NCBI GenBank assembly: GCA_000827265.1
Contig: KN834762.1
Location: forward strand, 622,939-686,938
Length of the DNA: 64,000 bases
Source: Collybiopsis luxurians FD-317 M1
Taxonomy: Eukaryota; Basidiomycota; Agaricomycetes; Agaricales; Omphalotaceae
Direction of reading: 5' to 3'
Shown: in pieces, positions 11,017 through 22,534 of the stretch
Layout of the letters: each line of letters opens with the position of its first letter
Numbering within the stretch: position 1 is the first letter of the stretch
Notes under the pieces: generated by a model
What the model was told of the DNA's origin: nothing
The model's database searches: none
The model's input: the letters and a program-made list of their open reading frames with translations, nothing else
Program-made: the position numbers and the translations under genes

Positions 11017-12663
11017 CTACTCGTTCAAAAAGGATACAGAAGACGGGGCTATAGAATACCGAGGAGCCTCGCTAGTTGTGTCCACCGTCATCAATCCTCC
11101 GAGAGACTGGACCACGGTTCGATTCATCGCCTCGCGAATGTGAAGCACTATTCGACTAGTCGTGATGGAATGAAAAACACGGATCAAACTATGAAAACAC
11201 CAGAATCAGACTATCGTATATTTTAATGAGCGAATGGAGACAGTCCTACGGCATGAAAAGAAAACTGAGCTCGACCTAAATATTGTAAAAGATAATAGGC
11301 CTCTAGAAAATTCTCAAATACCTACCGATATACATGTCACTACGATGAGGTTGATACCGACCATGGCTAGTTTGGTCAGAACTGTGAACGGAATACGTGG
11401 AACGTTCAACTCACCGAACAATAGAACGTAGTGAAATATACCTTCATGATCAGAGAAACGTAAGTATATAATATGCTAAGTGGGGCAAAAAAGTCACTCA
11501 CCGTCGCGATACACAGGATTATAGAGCTTCGAAAGCTTCCTGTTCCTATCTAAAGGAGAGAATTTGAGAATAGCTTTCGAGAAAGTGTCTGATTGGGTAC
11601 TCACATTGTGAGATTGTGGAATATACGAGGAGTGCAAACCCCCCTTCCTCGAAAGGTTAATCACAATCCGGCTTACACGGAGACAAAAGACTGGCCTACC
11701 GAGTTCATACAACGTAACTAATCCAAAGAACAATGCAAAACTGACCATGCTGTCTGCATGCAAACAACCTCGAGCCAACGGGTCCAGGGATGGACGCGAG
11801 TCAACTACAAAATCCAAACTTTCATCAAGAGGTCCCAAGAACGGCGGGGCACCTACAGCTGCGTCTGGACCAGAACATAACCGCCATCGCCGAAATGGCT
11901 CCCCACACCAGAACGAAGGACGCCGAGATGAGGTATGCCAGATGTTGAAACTGGTCTCGAGCTAGGGCCCAGATTCGTAGGGACAGAATGACTGATGTAG
12001 GCTGAGAACGGGAACAATGGTGCGCAGCATGCAGGACACCTTACTTTCCGAAAGGGCTTGAGTTCCTCGGTCCGTAAATACCGAAATCCAGTACTAGAAC
12101 TCAAGTCAGAGACTGACCTATCCCTGCGATATGTAGCCCTGTGCACATATTCGTTGAGGTATTATTAATCGCTACCGGCAATTGCTAAAGCAAATCGCTC
12201 ACAGAGGCTAGAATCAAGCATGTGGTAGCAAAACTTTTGGCTGTGACCGGAAGAAAAAAAACCTATCAAAGAGAATTTCAGCCATATATGGCATTTATGA
12301 TGCCTAAAACGCACCGATGTTAAGCAGTACCACAGTATCTATCAAGGGTAGATATCGTTGCAACAGATACAGAACGCTGAACCATTTGGAAGGGTGTGAC
12401 CAGACTAGCTTACACTCCAGGCCCAAGGTCAAACAATAATCGTAAATCAGAAGAGCGGAAGATGAAACTGCGGCATCTTTAGTGACCCCAAAGATCTTCC
12501 AGCGAAATTGCTGACCTAAAAAGGACTAGAGCAAAAGAAACCGCATTCGCTACCAGGATGAAGACGACTCATTTCAAACACGCACTGAAGTGAAGCCTTC
12601 GTAAGTGGACGTTTGAAGCAAGATCAAGGACTCGCTCTCAGAAACGGATGATGTCACAGCCAT
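11017..12663 (-). CDS. DUF6533-family multi-pass membrane protein, copy 4
   Basis: The start at 12661-12663 gives MAVTSSVSESES. The DUF6533 exon near 12310-12480 encodes YDYCLTLGLECKLVW and RYLPLIDTVVLLNIG. Then follow a small exon with KSFATTCLILASV near 12190-12230, a polar exon (12038-12146) with TEELKPFRK, a membrane exon with YLISASFVLVWGAIS (11850-11990), an exon with HADSMVSFALFFGL (11700-11810), a short exon ending VYRDG, an exon with GINLIVVTCIS (11330-11460), and a last exon with HSITTSRIVLHIREAMN ending in TAG at 11017-11019. This is the reference copy for judging decay in the others, as it keeps its CpG sites. Function is unknown. Confidence 0.65.
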
Positions 12664-13189
12664 GAAACCCAAACAGGACCACTCGTTCACATAAAGCAAA
12701 ACATCAACAGTGATTTTATACTCGAATAGGCTTCTCGCTTGGGATATGACTACTCCGAGAGCAATGCGATGAGATCGTAGTTATGGCTCTTGGCCATAAC
12801 CATTTATATTCTGCATGCAGCTTGCGTGAGAGACGGCCGCAGAGGACTCACCGGATGGACGGCAGGATCTCCCGAATAGCTGAAGGAAAATTCGACGCAA
12901 GGAATGCCCTACTGGTTCCGAACCGGAGACCGTCCCTTTTGTCGCCTCGAATTCTCCCCCGCTATAATAGACACAGTTTCACTCAACAATATGATTGGTG
13001 GTCGAAGGTCTGACTATCGCGAAGAGCGTCCCCGAGATAAAGGCTTGATTCGCAATATTTCATCAATTAAAACCAAAGCACACTTGTAATAAACTTCTAA
13101 ATCTTCCTGTCCGAGTTTTACTTAGTTTTATCATCCCATCTAAGCTTCGAGTCAGATCTAATTCCGACAGAATAAGATGGAAAGAAATC
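12664..13189. other. Spacer between array and mitochondrial carrier
   Basis: Short open frames only. It contains the upstream flank of copy 4 and the 3' flank of the carrier gene. No regulatory site could be assigned. Confidence 0.5.
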
Positions 13190-14549
13190 TCACATATCTA
13201 AGAACAACTTCCACAAAACCGAAAACATCAACCCTTGCAGACCATTCGCAAGGATACGCGTCTTGAGGCCGCGTCCAAATAATCCACGGAGACCATCCTG
13301 CGCGATGACAGCTTTTGCTGCATTCTCGTAGCTGATCCGCGTCTCATTGACTTGGCGATAGGTCTTGAGAACACGAAGAGAGTTTGAGACGGTGTCCGAA
13401 ACGATCGAAGCAATGAATCCTATGAACGCCTGTCGGAGGAGCTTTTGAGCAACATGGTCAGGTACGGGAATCTTGTCTTGAAGGAGATTGTAAGTTCCAA
13501 ACCACTGTTGCGCAGGAGTACGTGTTGAGGAGGGGCAGAGACGGAATCTAACACCGAAGAAAGACTAACCGGGTAGTTGCCGACAAATGTTGCCGCGGCA
13601 GTAGCGAATGCCCCGTACCAAAGCGTGCCAATGCCATAGAGTTTAATCTGTAGACAATTGAAATTATTAAACCTTCTATCTGTCTTTGATAGTTCATACA
13701 ACCTACCCTCCTTTTCAGAATCTTCCATCCTGGCTTTCCTTGGGTTTGCAACGTGGTCTTTATCGTGTCTATCGGCGTGAGTATCATCCTGAACAATGCA
13801 GCTGTGACAGAAGCGAATACGGTCTTGACCAATACCGGAAGGGTTTTCATGACCGAATTCGACTCTAGCAGAACCAAGATACCAACATTCGCTGCGGTGT
13901 CACCGAAACGCGATACAGGTCCTTGTACAAGGGCAGCCGTTAGACCTTGATAGTAGCGCCGGAACCCGCCGTCACGGTACAAAGTTTTCGTAGCCTGGGT
14001 TGTAGTCGTGCCATATCGATACTGATAGTTCATTACAGTTCTAAGTGGCTAATTTTTGCTCGTTAACGCGAATCCAGTGGACCATTGAGAACTTGAAGCC
14101 CTACCATCAACAGCAACACCTGGAGGACCATCGCTGTCAACAAAGGAAGATTTCAGACACAAGTATCGCATATCATTTGAATCAACTCACCCGCCGCACC
14201 AGAAAGCCCTCCTCCCAAAGCAGACTTGAGAGCCTTTCCAACGTCAAACTGCATAAGAAGTATCAAACACCGGGCATCTGAATTGAATTGAACCACATAC
14301 GTTGACGTCCTTCTTTTCAACAAATCCTTTGATCAGCGCTGCTAGCAGCAAGGCGCCCAGGATGACGCAGATGACATAGAAAGCTATCGTCCAAGGACCA
14401 ACTTTCCTATCAGGAAAGGCCTCTGGCTGGTCCAACTCGGCGGCCCCGGGCGTCTGTAACTGTTGGCTGGAGTAACTCGGCGACTCTGACCCATCGATCA
14501 GAAGAGGTTCCGTCTCTGAGGGAGGAGTCTTGGAGGGCTCCGAAGACAT
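13190..14549 (-). CDS. Mitochondrial carrier (SLC25) family protein
   Basis: Six exons can be followed. The first (14302-14549) encodes a polar N-terminus with repeated prolines and one membrane segment (FYVICVILGALLLAALI). The next two encode FDVGKALKSALGGGLSGAAG and A-M-V-L-Q-V-L-L-L-M. Exon 4 begins PLRTVMNYQYRYG and includes LYRDGGFRRYYQGLTAALVQGP and a P-I-D-T-I-K-T motif, the carrier PX[DE]XX[KR] signature. The last exons carry NSLRVLKTYRQ and ILANGLQGLMF and end in TGA at 13190-13192. The extra N-terminal membrane segment is unusual for the six-helix carrier fold and fits a small eukaryotic subgroup without a known substrate. The protein probably sits in the mitochondrial inner membrane, and the substrate cannot be inferred. 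Confidence 0.8.
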
Positions 14550-15253
14550 TTGTGGTAAGACGCAAAGAAAAGGCTATCACATAAGCATGAAGGGTTAACG
14601 GACGTGGCCGACACCTTGCCTGCCGCTTGCCGGCCGAAGCAACAGTTGGTATTTTACCGAACTTGTGAAGAGGTTGATGTTCGGAGACGCATGAAGCTTT
14701 GGTTATCAGGACTCAGATAAACCTATGCCAGAAAATGGATTCGTTGCTCAAAAATTTTACCCTTCTGCTGCCAAATAAAGTTTGCTGCTCTTGGTTAAGT
14801 GATGGGTTTGGCATTGGAATCTTCTATATCGCTATGTCATTGACTAAGGTAAGATTTAACCTGCTTCCCTTGAAAATTTGGAATTTCAAGTGAAGCTTTA
14901 TCAGTGTATACAATAGCCAGGTTACGCCGCAACTGCTGGCTTATCGGCAGAGCTCCTGGCTGCTATCAAATGTTGATCCGGGATCAAATGAGAATGAGAG
15001 TCAAGTAGTTCAGAATAGACGAAAAACACCCAGATCGCCATGCGCAGGTTTCCGCTGATATTCTGGGATAATTTCTCCTGGCGCTCGGAATAAGATAAGA
15101 GATGGCGCAATTTCTTCTGACAAACTTCGCGCCAGAAGCACATATGTACTTTTTCCGAAACAGAAAATCTATCGCATACTATGAGTAAATCGATAACACC
15201 ATGACGCAATATTCCGCAACCTCGTCCACCAAATTGACTACACAAATTTAGAT
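14550..15253. other. Intergenic, no gene recognised
   Basis: A 64-codon plus frame (14699-14893) and a 111-codon minus frame (14922-15257) show no recognisable domain. The latter overlaps the 3' end of the dehydrogenase gene in another frame. Confidence 0.5.
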
Positions 15254-16633
15254 TCAAGACGCCTCAGTCTCATCTTCAGGCTCTTCCTGCCAGGAAAGTA
15301 TCGCTCTGTATCGAATCTCCCCGTTCTTCAACTTTCCCATCGCCTCCGTTATTCCAGCTACAGTCATGGGAAACTCTTCAACGATAGGACGGATATTATT
15401 GCGCTCCGCGAACTCCAAAGTCTGTATCCTAAATGAGGCATGTCAGCTTAGATTAAGAATTGAGGAACATCAGAAGAACTCCTCACTGAATTAATACGTT
15501 CGCAGGCGTCGCTCTGCAAAAGTATATTTATATCGCAATCGCTGAACATTATGAACTCGCTCACCCAACAATCTTAATCCCATTCGCGACAGTCGGGATG
15601 AATGGGACGACCAAATCGTTAAACGAAATGGTCAACAAGATGACTGTAGCCACAGGCTTTAGTAGCTTGTAATAATTCGCAAAATCATGATTCTGCGAGC
15701 CTGAAGTGACGATAAGACTGTCCAGTGGTTTTGTGATATTCAATGCGTTGTAATCCTCTATTTCATTGGTGGCGTAGAATTCTCGGGCTCCCAAGCTTAT
15801 CGCATCTTCTCGTTTGGCTTCTGTTCCAGAAAGAGCAACGACGTCGCACCCCATGGCTTTGGCGAACTGAATGGCTAGGTGGCCCAGACCTCCAACGCCT
15901 AGAATTCCGACCCGGTCTGTTGGCTTGAGGAACTCAACCATTGGGGAAAAACTAACGGTACCGACCAGAAATTAGTATAATGCATGGCTGACGAAGTAGA
16001 AATTTCGGAATCACACTGAGGGACCTCCACCTTTTTCGGAAGGGTATCAACTCCAGCACGGAATGGGTACAATAGCAAACACCAGCTTACATAGTAAGGG
16101 CGGCGCATCCCTAGACTCGATTCCGTCAGGAATCTTGAATACCCAGTTCTCCGACTTGATAGCCAAGCTTCCAAATGAGCCTTGGTCCAGATGATGCGCT
16201 CCATATTTTCCAGCTGTAGGACAATAGGCTTCATTAGCAGTAAGACACGCGCTACATCGACCGCAGCTCCAATAGGTGTACCCCCAGCCGACTCGGTCAC
16301 CCACTTGGAGTGTTTTACAGTTTGCGCCGACTTCTTGGACGACACCAACACCTATAGGCAGGTGATAACTTGAAAGGAAATAGATCCTAGACCGAATCTT
16401 ACTCACCTTCGTGTCCAAGAACCATGTCAGAATGTGCGAAATGCAGATCCGTCCCGCAAACGCCACTGATTCGAGCATTCGAAACTCTGTCGAGAAGATC
16501 GAAACCATCCAATGACCTACCTATGCGTCACCTTGATAACGACTTCATCAGGCTGCAAGGTGTCCCTGAAAAACCGAGATTCGTGAATTTGCCCGTATCT
16601 GGAGCCGCGAAAGGTGATTCCTCCGTAGACCAT
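15254..16633 (-). CDS. Zinc-dependent alcohol dehydrogenase (MDR, CAD-like)
   Basis: The start at 16631-16633 gives MVYGGITFRG, ahead of QPDEVVIKVTH. Splicing joins this to S-G-V-C-G-T-D-L-H and MVLGHEGVGVV, the catalytic-zinc Cys and GHE motifs. CGRCSACLTANEAYC supplies the four structural-zinc cysteines, and VGILGVGGLGHLAIQFAK is the Rossmann dinucleotide site. The tail WQEEPEDETEAS ends in TGA at 15254-15256. The family reduces aldehydes or oxidises alcohols with NADP(H), and the cytosolic mushroom members are close to cinnamyl alcohol dehydrogenases. The boundary near 15950-16095, between P-P-L-L-C and S-P-M-V-E-F, could not be spliced cleanly with GT-AG sites. The first residues are also uncertain, since an upstream FTAY-like stretch lies in another frame. 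Confidence 0.8.
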
Positions 16634-17168
16634 TCTAGTGAACTAGCCTGTTTAAAGTTGAATGAAGACAATCGGATGAGGGCGGTATAAGCTGTAAACG
16701 AGTGCCCGACTTTGATATAAGAATTGTTGGCTGTTCTAAGAGAAAGACGCTCAGATGCCTCTACGAGAGTCAAATTAGAGCGTCAGACTCTCTTCCTGCG
16801 AGAATCAAGTAAGAAGCTCAGATCTGAACTTGGTTGAAAAAGCGAAGCGCGCATAAGCGTTTGGGCGCCGGCAACGCGTAGCACGTGATATGACGTCTTC
16901 GTGTCGGCAGCCTAGTATCCCAGTGTACGGTATAGCCATTGGGTACTCATCCTACATTTGCCCTACATATATAGTATCCGACCAGGCGTAAAATATTACC
17001 CCGATATTCGTCCTCCGTTGGATCGGCCCCACTGACTGCGCTATTCACCGGGAACGATGGGAGCCATAGTCAGCAGGACACCTTCAGATACTTATATCTA
17101 GAGAATTAGACGAATTTAAACTCTCCATTCTGTACCCCTTTCCCCAGCACTACCTCAAAGTCTTTGAA
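16634..17168. promoter_or_regulatory. Shared divergent promoter region (dehydrogenase / monooxygenase)
   Basis: About 535 bp separate the divergent starts of the dehydrogenase (minus) and the FAD monooxygenase (plus). TATA-like runs occur at about 16966-16975 (catatatata) and about 17093-17099 (ttatatc), the latter some 70 bp before the monooxygenase start. Co-regulation is inference from the arrangement. Confidence 0.4.
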
Positions 17169-18596
17169 ATGGACCTCCACGTAGCCATCATCGGCGCCGG
17201 TATGGGTGGCCTAGCCTGTGCCCTGGCCCTCGCAAAGCACGGAATACCACAGATCGACGTATACGAATCAGCCTCCAGCCTGGGTTTCGTAGGCGCAGGT
17301 ATCCAACTCGCACCCAACATGGCAAGGATCCTCGATCGATTGGGGTGTTGGGACTCTATAGCGGAGGAAGCGACAGACATCAAGGTTGCTAGTATTCGGC
17401 GTAAGTTTTAGAGTTTTAGGTTCTTTTCATTTTGAATATTTCTTTCCTCCCTCAGTGATTCTCATCATAGATGTTCTTCTTTCATAGAACATAACGATAA
17501 CAAGGAATTGGGCTGCGTTGACTTGACGTATATCCGAAAAGAGTATGGGATGCCTCATATGGTGGGCCACAGGTCCTCTCTGGCAGGTGGGCTGTATGAG
17601 GCATGCAAGAAGGAGAAGGCGATCACCTTTCACTTCCGATCGACTTGCAGCGAAATCGAATCCTGGTCACCCAAGCCTACATTCACCATAATCCCAAGAG
17701 GAGACGGAGAAGGGACAGGATCGCCGTACAGAGTATCCGCGGACATCGTTCTCGCCGCAGACGGCATTAAAAGCGTCGTCCGACCGCAAATCCTTCGATC
17801 CCTAGGCGTCTCCGCACAAGTCATCGACTCCGGACAATCTGCCTACAGAATCATGCTCACCCGAGACCAAATGTCCTCCGACCCCGAACTGTTCTCCCTC
17901 CTCGACTCGGACCAAGTCACGCGCTGGATCGGCGAACGTCGACACATCATCGCGTACCCCATCAGCAACAAAACCATATACAACATATCCTCCGCCCAGC
18001 CTGACGTGCATTTCGCTCAGGCGCCCGAGGCGACGTATACCACCCGCGGGTCAAAATCAGATATGTTGGACAACTTTAAAGATTTTTGTCCCCTCGTTTT
18101 GCGCATGTTGGATCTGGTATCGGATGGAGAGGTATGTGAGTGGAAGCTCCGCGTGCATAATCCGCTGCCTACTTGGGTGAAGGGAAGTGTGGCGCTGGTG
18201 GGAGATGCGTGCCATCCTACGCTCCCGCATTTAAACCAGGGTGCGGCTCAGGCGATCGAAGATGCAGGAGTGTTGGCTGTGGTATTGTCCAAGCTGCCGG
18301 ATCCAAGTCCAGAGTCGGTTAATAAGGCTTTGAGGGTTTATGAGCGCGTGCGCAAGAAGCGTGCAGAGACTCTCGTGGATCTGGCCGCTGCGTCGGGGAG
18401 GACGCTTCATTTGGGTGAAGGAGCAGCGAGGGAAGAGAGGGATAAGCAGTTTTCGGCGCTCAAGGATAATCTGGGTGCACCCAGTCCTGATAAAGCGGTT
18501 GATAAGGAGGTACAAACGTTGATTTTGGGAACGGATGCTATGCAGGTCGCGGAGGATAGTTTTGACAAAATTTTTGGTAGTTTGGAGGAAGAGTAG
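17169..18596 (+). CDS. FAD-dependent monooxygenase, salicylate hydroxylase-like
   Basis: There are two exons (17169-17400 and 17488-18596) with a phase-1 GT-AG intron, giving 446 residues, the usual length for the family. The N-terminal IIGAGMGGLACALAL is the GxGxxG ADP-binding motif. LAADGIKSVVRPQ is the conserved DG motif and LVGDACHPTLPHLNQGAAQAIEDA the second FAD-binding GD motif. Such class A flavoprotein monooxygenases hydroxylate aromatic substrates using NAD(P)H and O2. In mushrooms, many act on phenolics or in secondary metabolism. The substrate cannot be read from sequence. It is divergent from the alcohol dehydrogenase at 15254-16633 and could act with it on aromatic alcohols or aldehydes. 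No signal peptide was seen. Confidence 0.85.
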
Positions 18597-18654
18597 CTTG
18601 CGACTTGGGCTGCAGTTATTGATTCATAGACAGAATTGCAGTGACAATTCGAAA

Positions 18655-19060
18655 GAGAACGGGTAGGAGATTCCCTGGAGAGAATGTCCATCTGCGGATA
18701 TATCTGGCGTCTCAGAGCGAGGAGAGCAACACCTGCCGGTTTCTAAGAGTCCAAAGGAGAATAACAGATCGCGCTCAGAGGGGGACGTACGTTTTACACA
18801 TATAGGAATAGGTTTTGAGCAGAACAGATAGAGTAGGGAGCGTACTGTTATCGGCTCACTAGCGGGTCAAATCTGTACTTGTCGGTAGGGACATTCCTCC
18901 GTACTAGAATGAATTCATCTCTGTTACTTGGTCTTCTGCACCGGGGGAAAGAGAAGTTTTCCGCTTCATCTTGCTAGCTGGTGTTACCGGTGTCGCGTCC
19001 GACAAAATCGATTAGCTTGGTACCGGTTTCGGATCCGGTCATGCATCTTTGCGAGTTTTT
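18655..19060 (-). pseudogene. Relic duplicate of the TFIIS 3' end
   Basis: The stretch is clearly related to the 3' part of the TFIIS gene at 19478-19950. Shared blocks include aatgtccatctgcgga against aatttccatctgcgaa, acttgtcggtagggacatt against gcttgtcggtagcgacatt, and cttctgcaccg. The stop codon, zinc-ribbon cysteine codons and splice sites are degraded, and no continuous frame remains. It lies between the monooxygenase stop and the real TFIIS gene, in the same orientation as TFIIS, so it looks like an old partial tandem duplication. Confidence 0.7.
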
Positions 19061-19477
19061 CTTAGCGGGGAATCGGATACGCGTCGCGGCTGACGACGGT
19101 AGCAAGAGTTCTTGTGTTTGAGGTTTATTCATGTTCACCGTAGTAGCATCCTTTGGACCCCCCTGAAGCAGTAGTTGAACCTTGACAACACAGCGGGTCC
19201 GGCGGGGAGGACGCGTTTTGAAGTGACCTTCGAACATTCCACGGGAGCGACCACGATGGCAGCAGTTCCTCGCGGAGGATAGTCTGGAAAGGAAGAAGTA
19301 GCTTGCAATAATGACTGCTGCAAGAGGGTATTCATTTCAGTTGTCAATACTAAAGGGTAGATAACGTTCGGGTAAAATGATACAGTAGAAGGTAAGAGAA
19401 AGGTTCAGCTACTTGAAACAATGGTACAAGAAAGAAGAGGAAACAAAATGAAGAAATGGCAGGACGGGAAAGATCCC
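19061..19477. other. Spacer between TFIIS relic and TFIIS
   Basis: No gene recognised. An 87-codon minus frame at 18974-19237 overlaps the relic and does not resemble a known protein. The 19380-19477 part is the 3' flank of TFIIS. Confidence 0.5.
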
Positions 19478-20662
19478 TCAAGAGAATTTCCATCTGCGAA
19501 AGGATGAGATAACGTCTAGGAACAAGAAGGGTAGCACTTGCCTGTTTCCACAGTTTACGCAGCTGGGGAGAAGAGTTAGGATTTGCCTATTAGAGAGAAA
19601 GGGAGACATACGTTACAAAAGTCTACAACAACAAACTCATTAGGAAGTGGCCAAAGACAGATAGAATGAGGAACGTACCGTCATCGGTTCATCAGCGGAT
19701 CGAGTCTGTGCTTGTCGGTAGCGACATTTCCTCTGCTTGCAACGACCACACTGGAATGCATCCGTTTCTGCTTGTTGTTCTTCTGCACCGAGCGAAGCAA
19801 AGAGGTTTTCCTGCTTGATCTTGTTATCCGCTGCTTTACGTTCTTCCGATGCCATATCCTACAAAGCTGATCAGCTCGATAGCTCAGAAAAGTGGCTCCG
19901 GATACGCACACTACTCGACATCTTTGCAAGCTTGTCAGCAGGCAAGTCGCCACTCACAACGCTCTCCCGAAGAGTAGGGTTGTTCTTGTCCTTCAGATTC
20001 ACAAAAAGCGAGCGAATCTTCTGCTTATAGGCATTGGATGTAGACCCAATATCATTCATAACAGCAACCTCGACCGCTTTTGCTCGCTGCAAGATGAGTT
20101 CAGACGGAGCGCCAGAATCGCACGCGAGAGCATCGTATATGAGTTCTGCGCATTTGCTTCGTGTGTCGTCGCCGGCGGAGACTTTGATACCGTCAGATTT
20201 AGCCGTGCGGGCGGTTTTGCTGGAGGAGGAAGAGGTGGTCGTTGGGGTGGTGACTGAGAGTTTTCGTGTCGCTATTTGGGATTGTGAGTAAGAGATAAGG
20301 TTGTTGGACGATACACGCACGCTGCTGCTTGGCCTTTTCGACTTCAGTCTTCCACTTTTTGACCAAATCCTTTGCTACATTGGAGACCTCTTTGGACTCA
20401 TGGCTTCGCAATTTCCCGACTGCCAAACCTGCTTTGCTTTCCTAAAAGGATGTTAATTGAAAATTAATAAGAAAAAAGTGAAATACCTACCCTTAGGATT
20501 GATTCATTTACTTGAAAATCTCTCTTCAGAACATTCAAAATGGAGACGATATCCTGTAAACGGTTAGAAACTGAATTTGAATCCATATTACGGACCTACC
20601 GAAGCACTGGACGCTGCTTGTAACTGTTTTACGAGCTTTTTCAACTCTGTGGCATCCGACAT
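19478..20662 (-). CDS. DST1: Transcription elongation factor TFIIS
   Basis: The start at 20660-20662 gives MSDATELKKLVKQLQ, the helical N-terminal LW (TFIIS N) domain, with VAKDLVKKWK. The central domain has SKCAELIYDAL and YKQKIRSLFVNLKDKNNP, the classic TFIIS central motif, with V-V-S-G-D-L-P. Small 3' exons build the C-terminal zinc ribbon: QCGRCKQRKCRY, then [22 protein letters not shown] and stop. The four zinc cysteines and the acidic DE hairpin that reaches the polymerase active site are present. TFIIS rescues backtracked RNA polymerase II. The last intron (19494-19541) starts with GC rather than GT but has the usual AG|GCAAGT context. The gene is divergent from prp46, with 166 bp between start codons. 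Confidence 0.93.
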
Positions 20663-20828
20663 AATAGCAGTACTAGTTCTACAAAACTGTATCTAAGCTT
20701 TTCATCCACTTGTTTCCTCGAATTATCACCACAACGTTGGTGGAAAGGGTCGCAAGAGTCGCAATCTCTGCCAACCACTGCTGACAAATCCTGCTGGGCG
20801 CTTGTTCGTTCCTCCCTTTTCTTCTTCG
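20663..20828. promoter_or_regulatory. Compact bidirectional promoter, TFIIS / prp46
   Basis: Only 166 bp separate the TFIIS start (minus) and the Prp46 start (plus), so one region must drive both housekeeping genes. No TATA box was seen on either strand. Confidence 0.6.
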
Positions 20829-22534
20829 ATGTCCACCGACGCGTTACCGCCATTGGAACCGTTGTTTCGCAATAATGCAAAGAGAACTCGAGCTGTATTT
20901 GCTTCATGTCCAGATGATAGTATAGGTGATGAAGAAAGAAGGTAGGATTGTCATTAACTTTTATTAGATTCGTCTCTTTATAGTTCATTTCAGTGTTCGC
21001 CTTCGTTTGGCTGTAAAAATTCAAGATGAATATCGTCAATTCAAAGAATTACCCCCCGCATTATTATCCCAACAAGGTCCAGTCGGTCCTGCTCGTCCAA
21101 AAGAGTCCAGGAAGATGATTACCGCTGGTCCAGGTATGTGATTCACTCCATAACTCAAACTTTCTATCTGACCCATTTCCTAGATGCCGAAACCTCTCGC
21201 ATGATTGCCAAAATCGACAACACACCTGTCGCACAACCTTCCACGTTCAACTCTTCTACTAAACTTTCACAAGCCCTCGCTCTTCACAAGACTACACGGA
21301 CGATAAAACCTACCTATCATCCACCATGGAAACTCGTCCGTGTCATCTCTGGTCATCTTGGTTGGGTGCGTTCTGTAGCTGTTGAGCCGGGAAACAAATG
21401 GTTTGCCACTGGTGCCGGCGATCGAGTGATAAAAATTTGGGACTTGGCTTCTGGCGAACTCCGCCTATCTCTAACCGGTCACATCTCAACGGTGAGAGGA
21501 CTAGCTGTCTCTCCGCGGCATCCGTACCTATTCTCATGTGGTGAAGACAAAGTTTGTCTAGTTTCTTGCTCCGTGGATCAGGAGTCTAATGGAAAATCTT
21601 TTCGTTTTTAGATGGTGAAATGCTGGGACCTCGAATCAAACAAGGTTATCCGACATTACCATGGACATTTGTCGGGTGTTTATGCCCTCGATCTCCATCC
21701 CACTCTGGACGTCTTGGTGACCTGTGGCCGAGATGCTTCCGCTCGAGTTTGGGACATGCGCACGAAAGCCAATATTCATGTCCTAACTGGCCACACTGGT
21801 ACCGTTGCTGACGTCAAATGTCAAGAATCGGATCCTCAAGTTATCACCGGCAGCATGGACTCGACCGTTAGGTGAGCTGATTTCCTTTCTCTTAGCATTA
21901 ATTTCCACCGCTGATTAAAGAAAAAACGCAACCTCAAAAGGCTATGGGACTTGGCGGCAGGTAAGACGATGGTCACCTTGACTCACCATAAAAAGTCTGT
22001 CCGAGCATTGGCCGTTCATCCGACCGAGTACTCGTTTGCGTCTGGGTCTGCGGGAGGAAACAATATCAAGAAATGGAAATGTCCGGAAGGTTCCTTCGTC
22101 TTTAATTTTGGTGGACACAATGCCATTATTAATACCCTGTCTGTTAATTCCGAGGGCGTATTTTTCTCTGGAGGTAGAGCTTTTCATCTTTTTTCCGTAT
22201 TTTGCTACCTTTTACTTAATCGGTGGCTTTTTGCGCCCAGCTGACAACGGCACATTGACATTTTGGGATTACAACACCGGAACTCCGTTCCAAAATTTAG
22301 ACGACGTCCCACAGCCTGGTTCTCTTGAAGCCGAGGCAGGCGTATTTTGTTCCACGTTTGACGTTACAGGAACACGACTCATCACTGGAGGGGCTGACAA
22401 GACCATCAAGGCGAGTACCTAGTCCATGTTCTTTTCGTGTGCTTTTCGAACCATTTATGCTGACATACCGGACGTGACCGGCTCCATTTTTTCTGTTTAC
22501 TGGTTTCCAGGTTTACGCGGAACAATCACGATGA
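20829..22534 (+). CDS. prp46: Pre-mRNA splicing factor Prp46 / PLRG1 (WD40)
   Basis: Seven exons: 20829-20941, 20994-21133, 21184-21551, 21612-21871, 21941-22173, 22241-22410 and 22511-22534. The protein starts [13 protein letters not shown] and has a polar N-terminal segment ([14 protein letters not shown]). Seven WD repeats begin at [23 protein letters not shown] and include [28 protein letters not shown] and VWDMRTKAN. They continue with LWDLAAGK and WKCPEGSF and end at GADKTIKVYAEQ. This order and wording are typical of Prp46/PRL1, a core member of the Prp19 (NineTeen) complex in the spliceosome. The last intron (22411-22510) uses a GC donor (AAG|gcgagt). Reading into it would replace the terminal residues by AST and stop. 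The gene is nuclear and essential in yeast. Confidence 0.92.
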
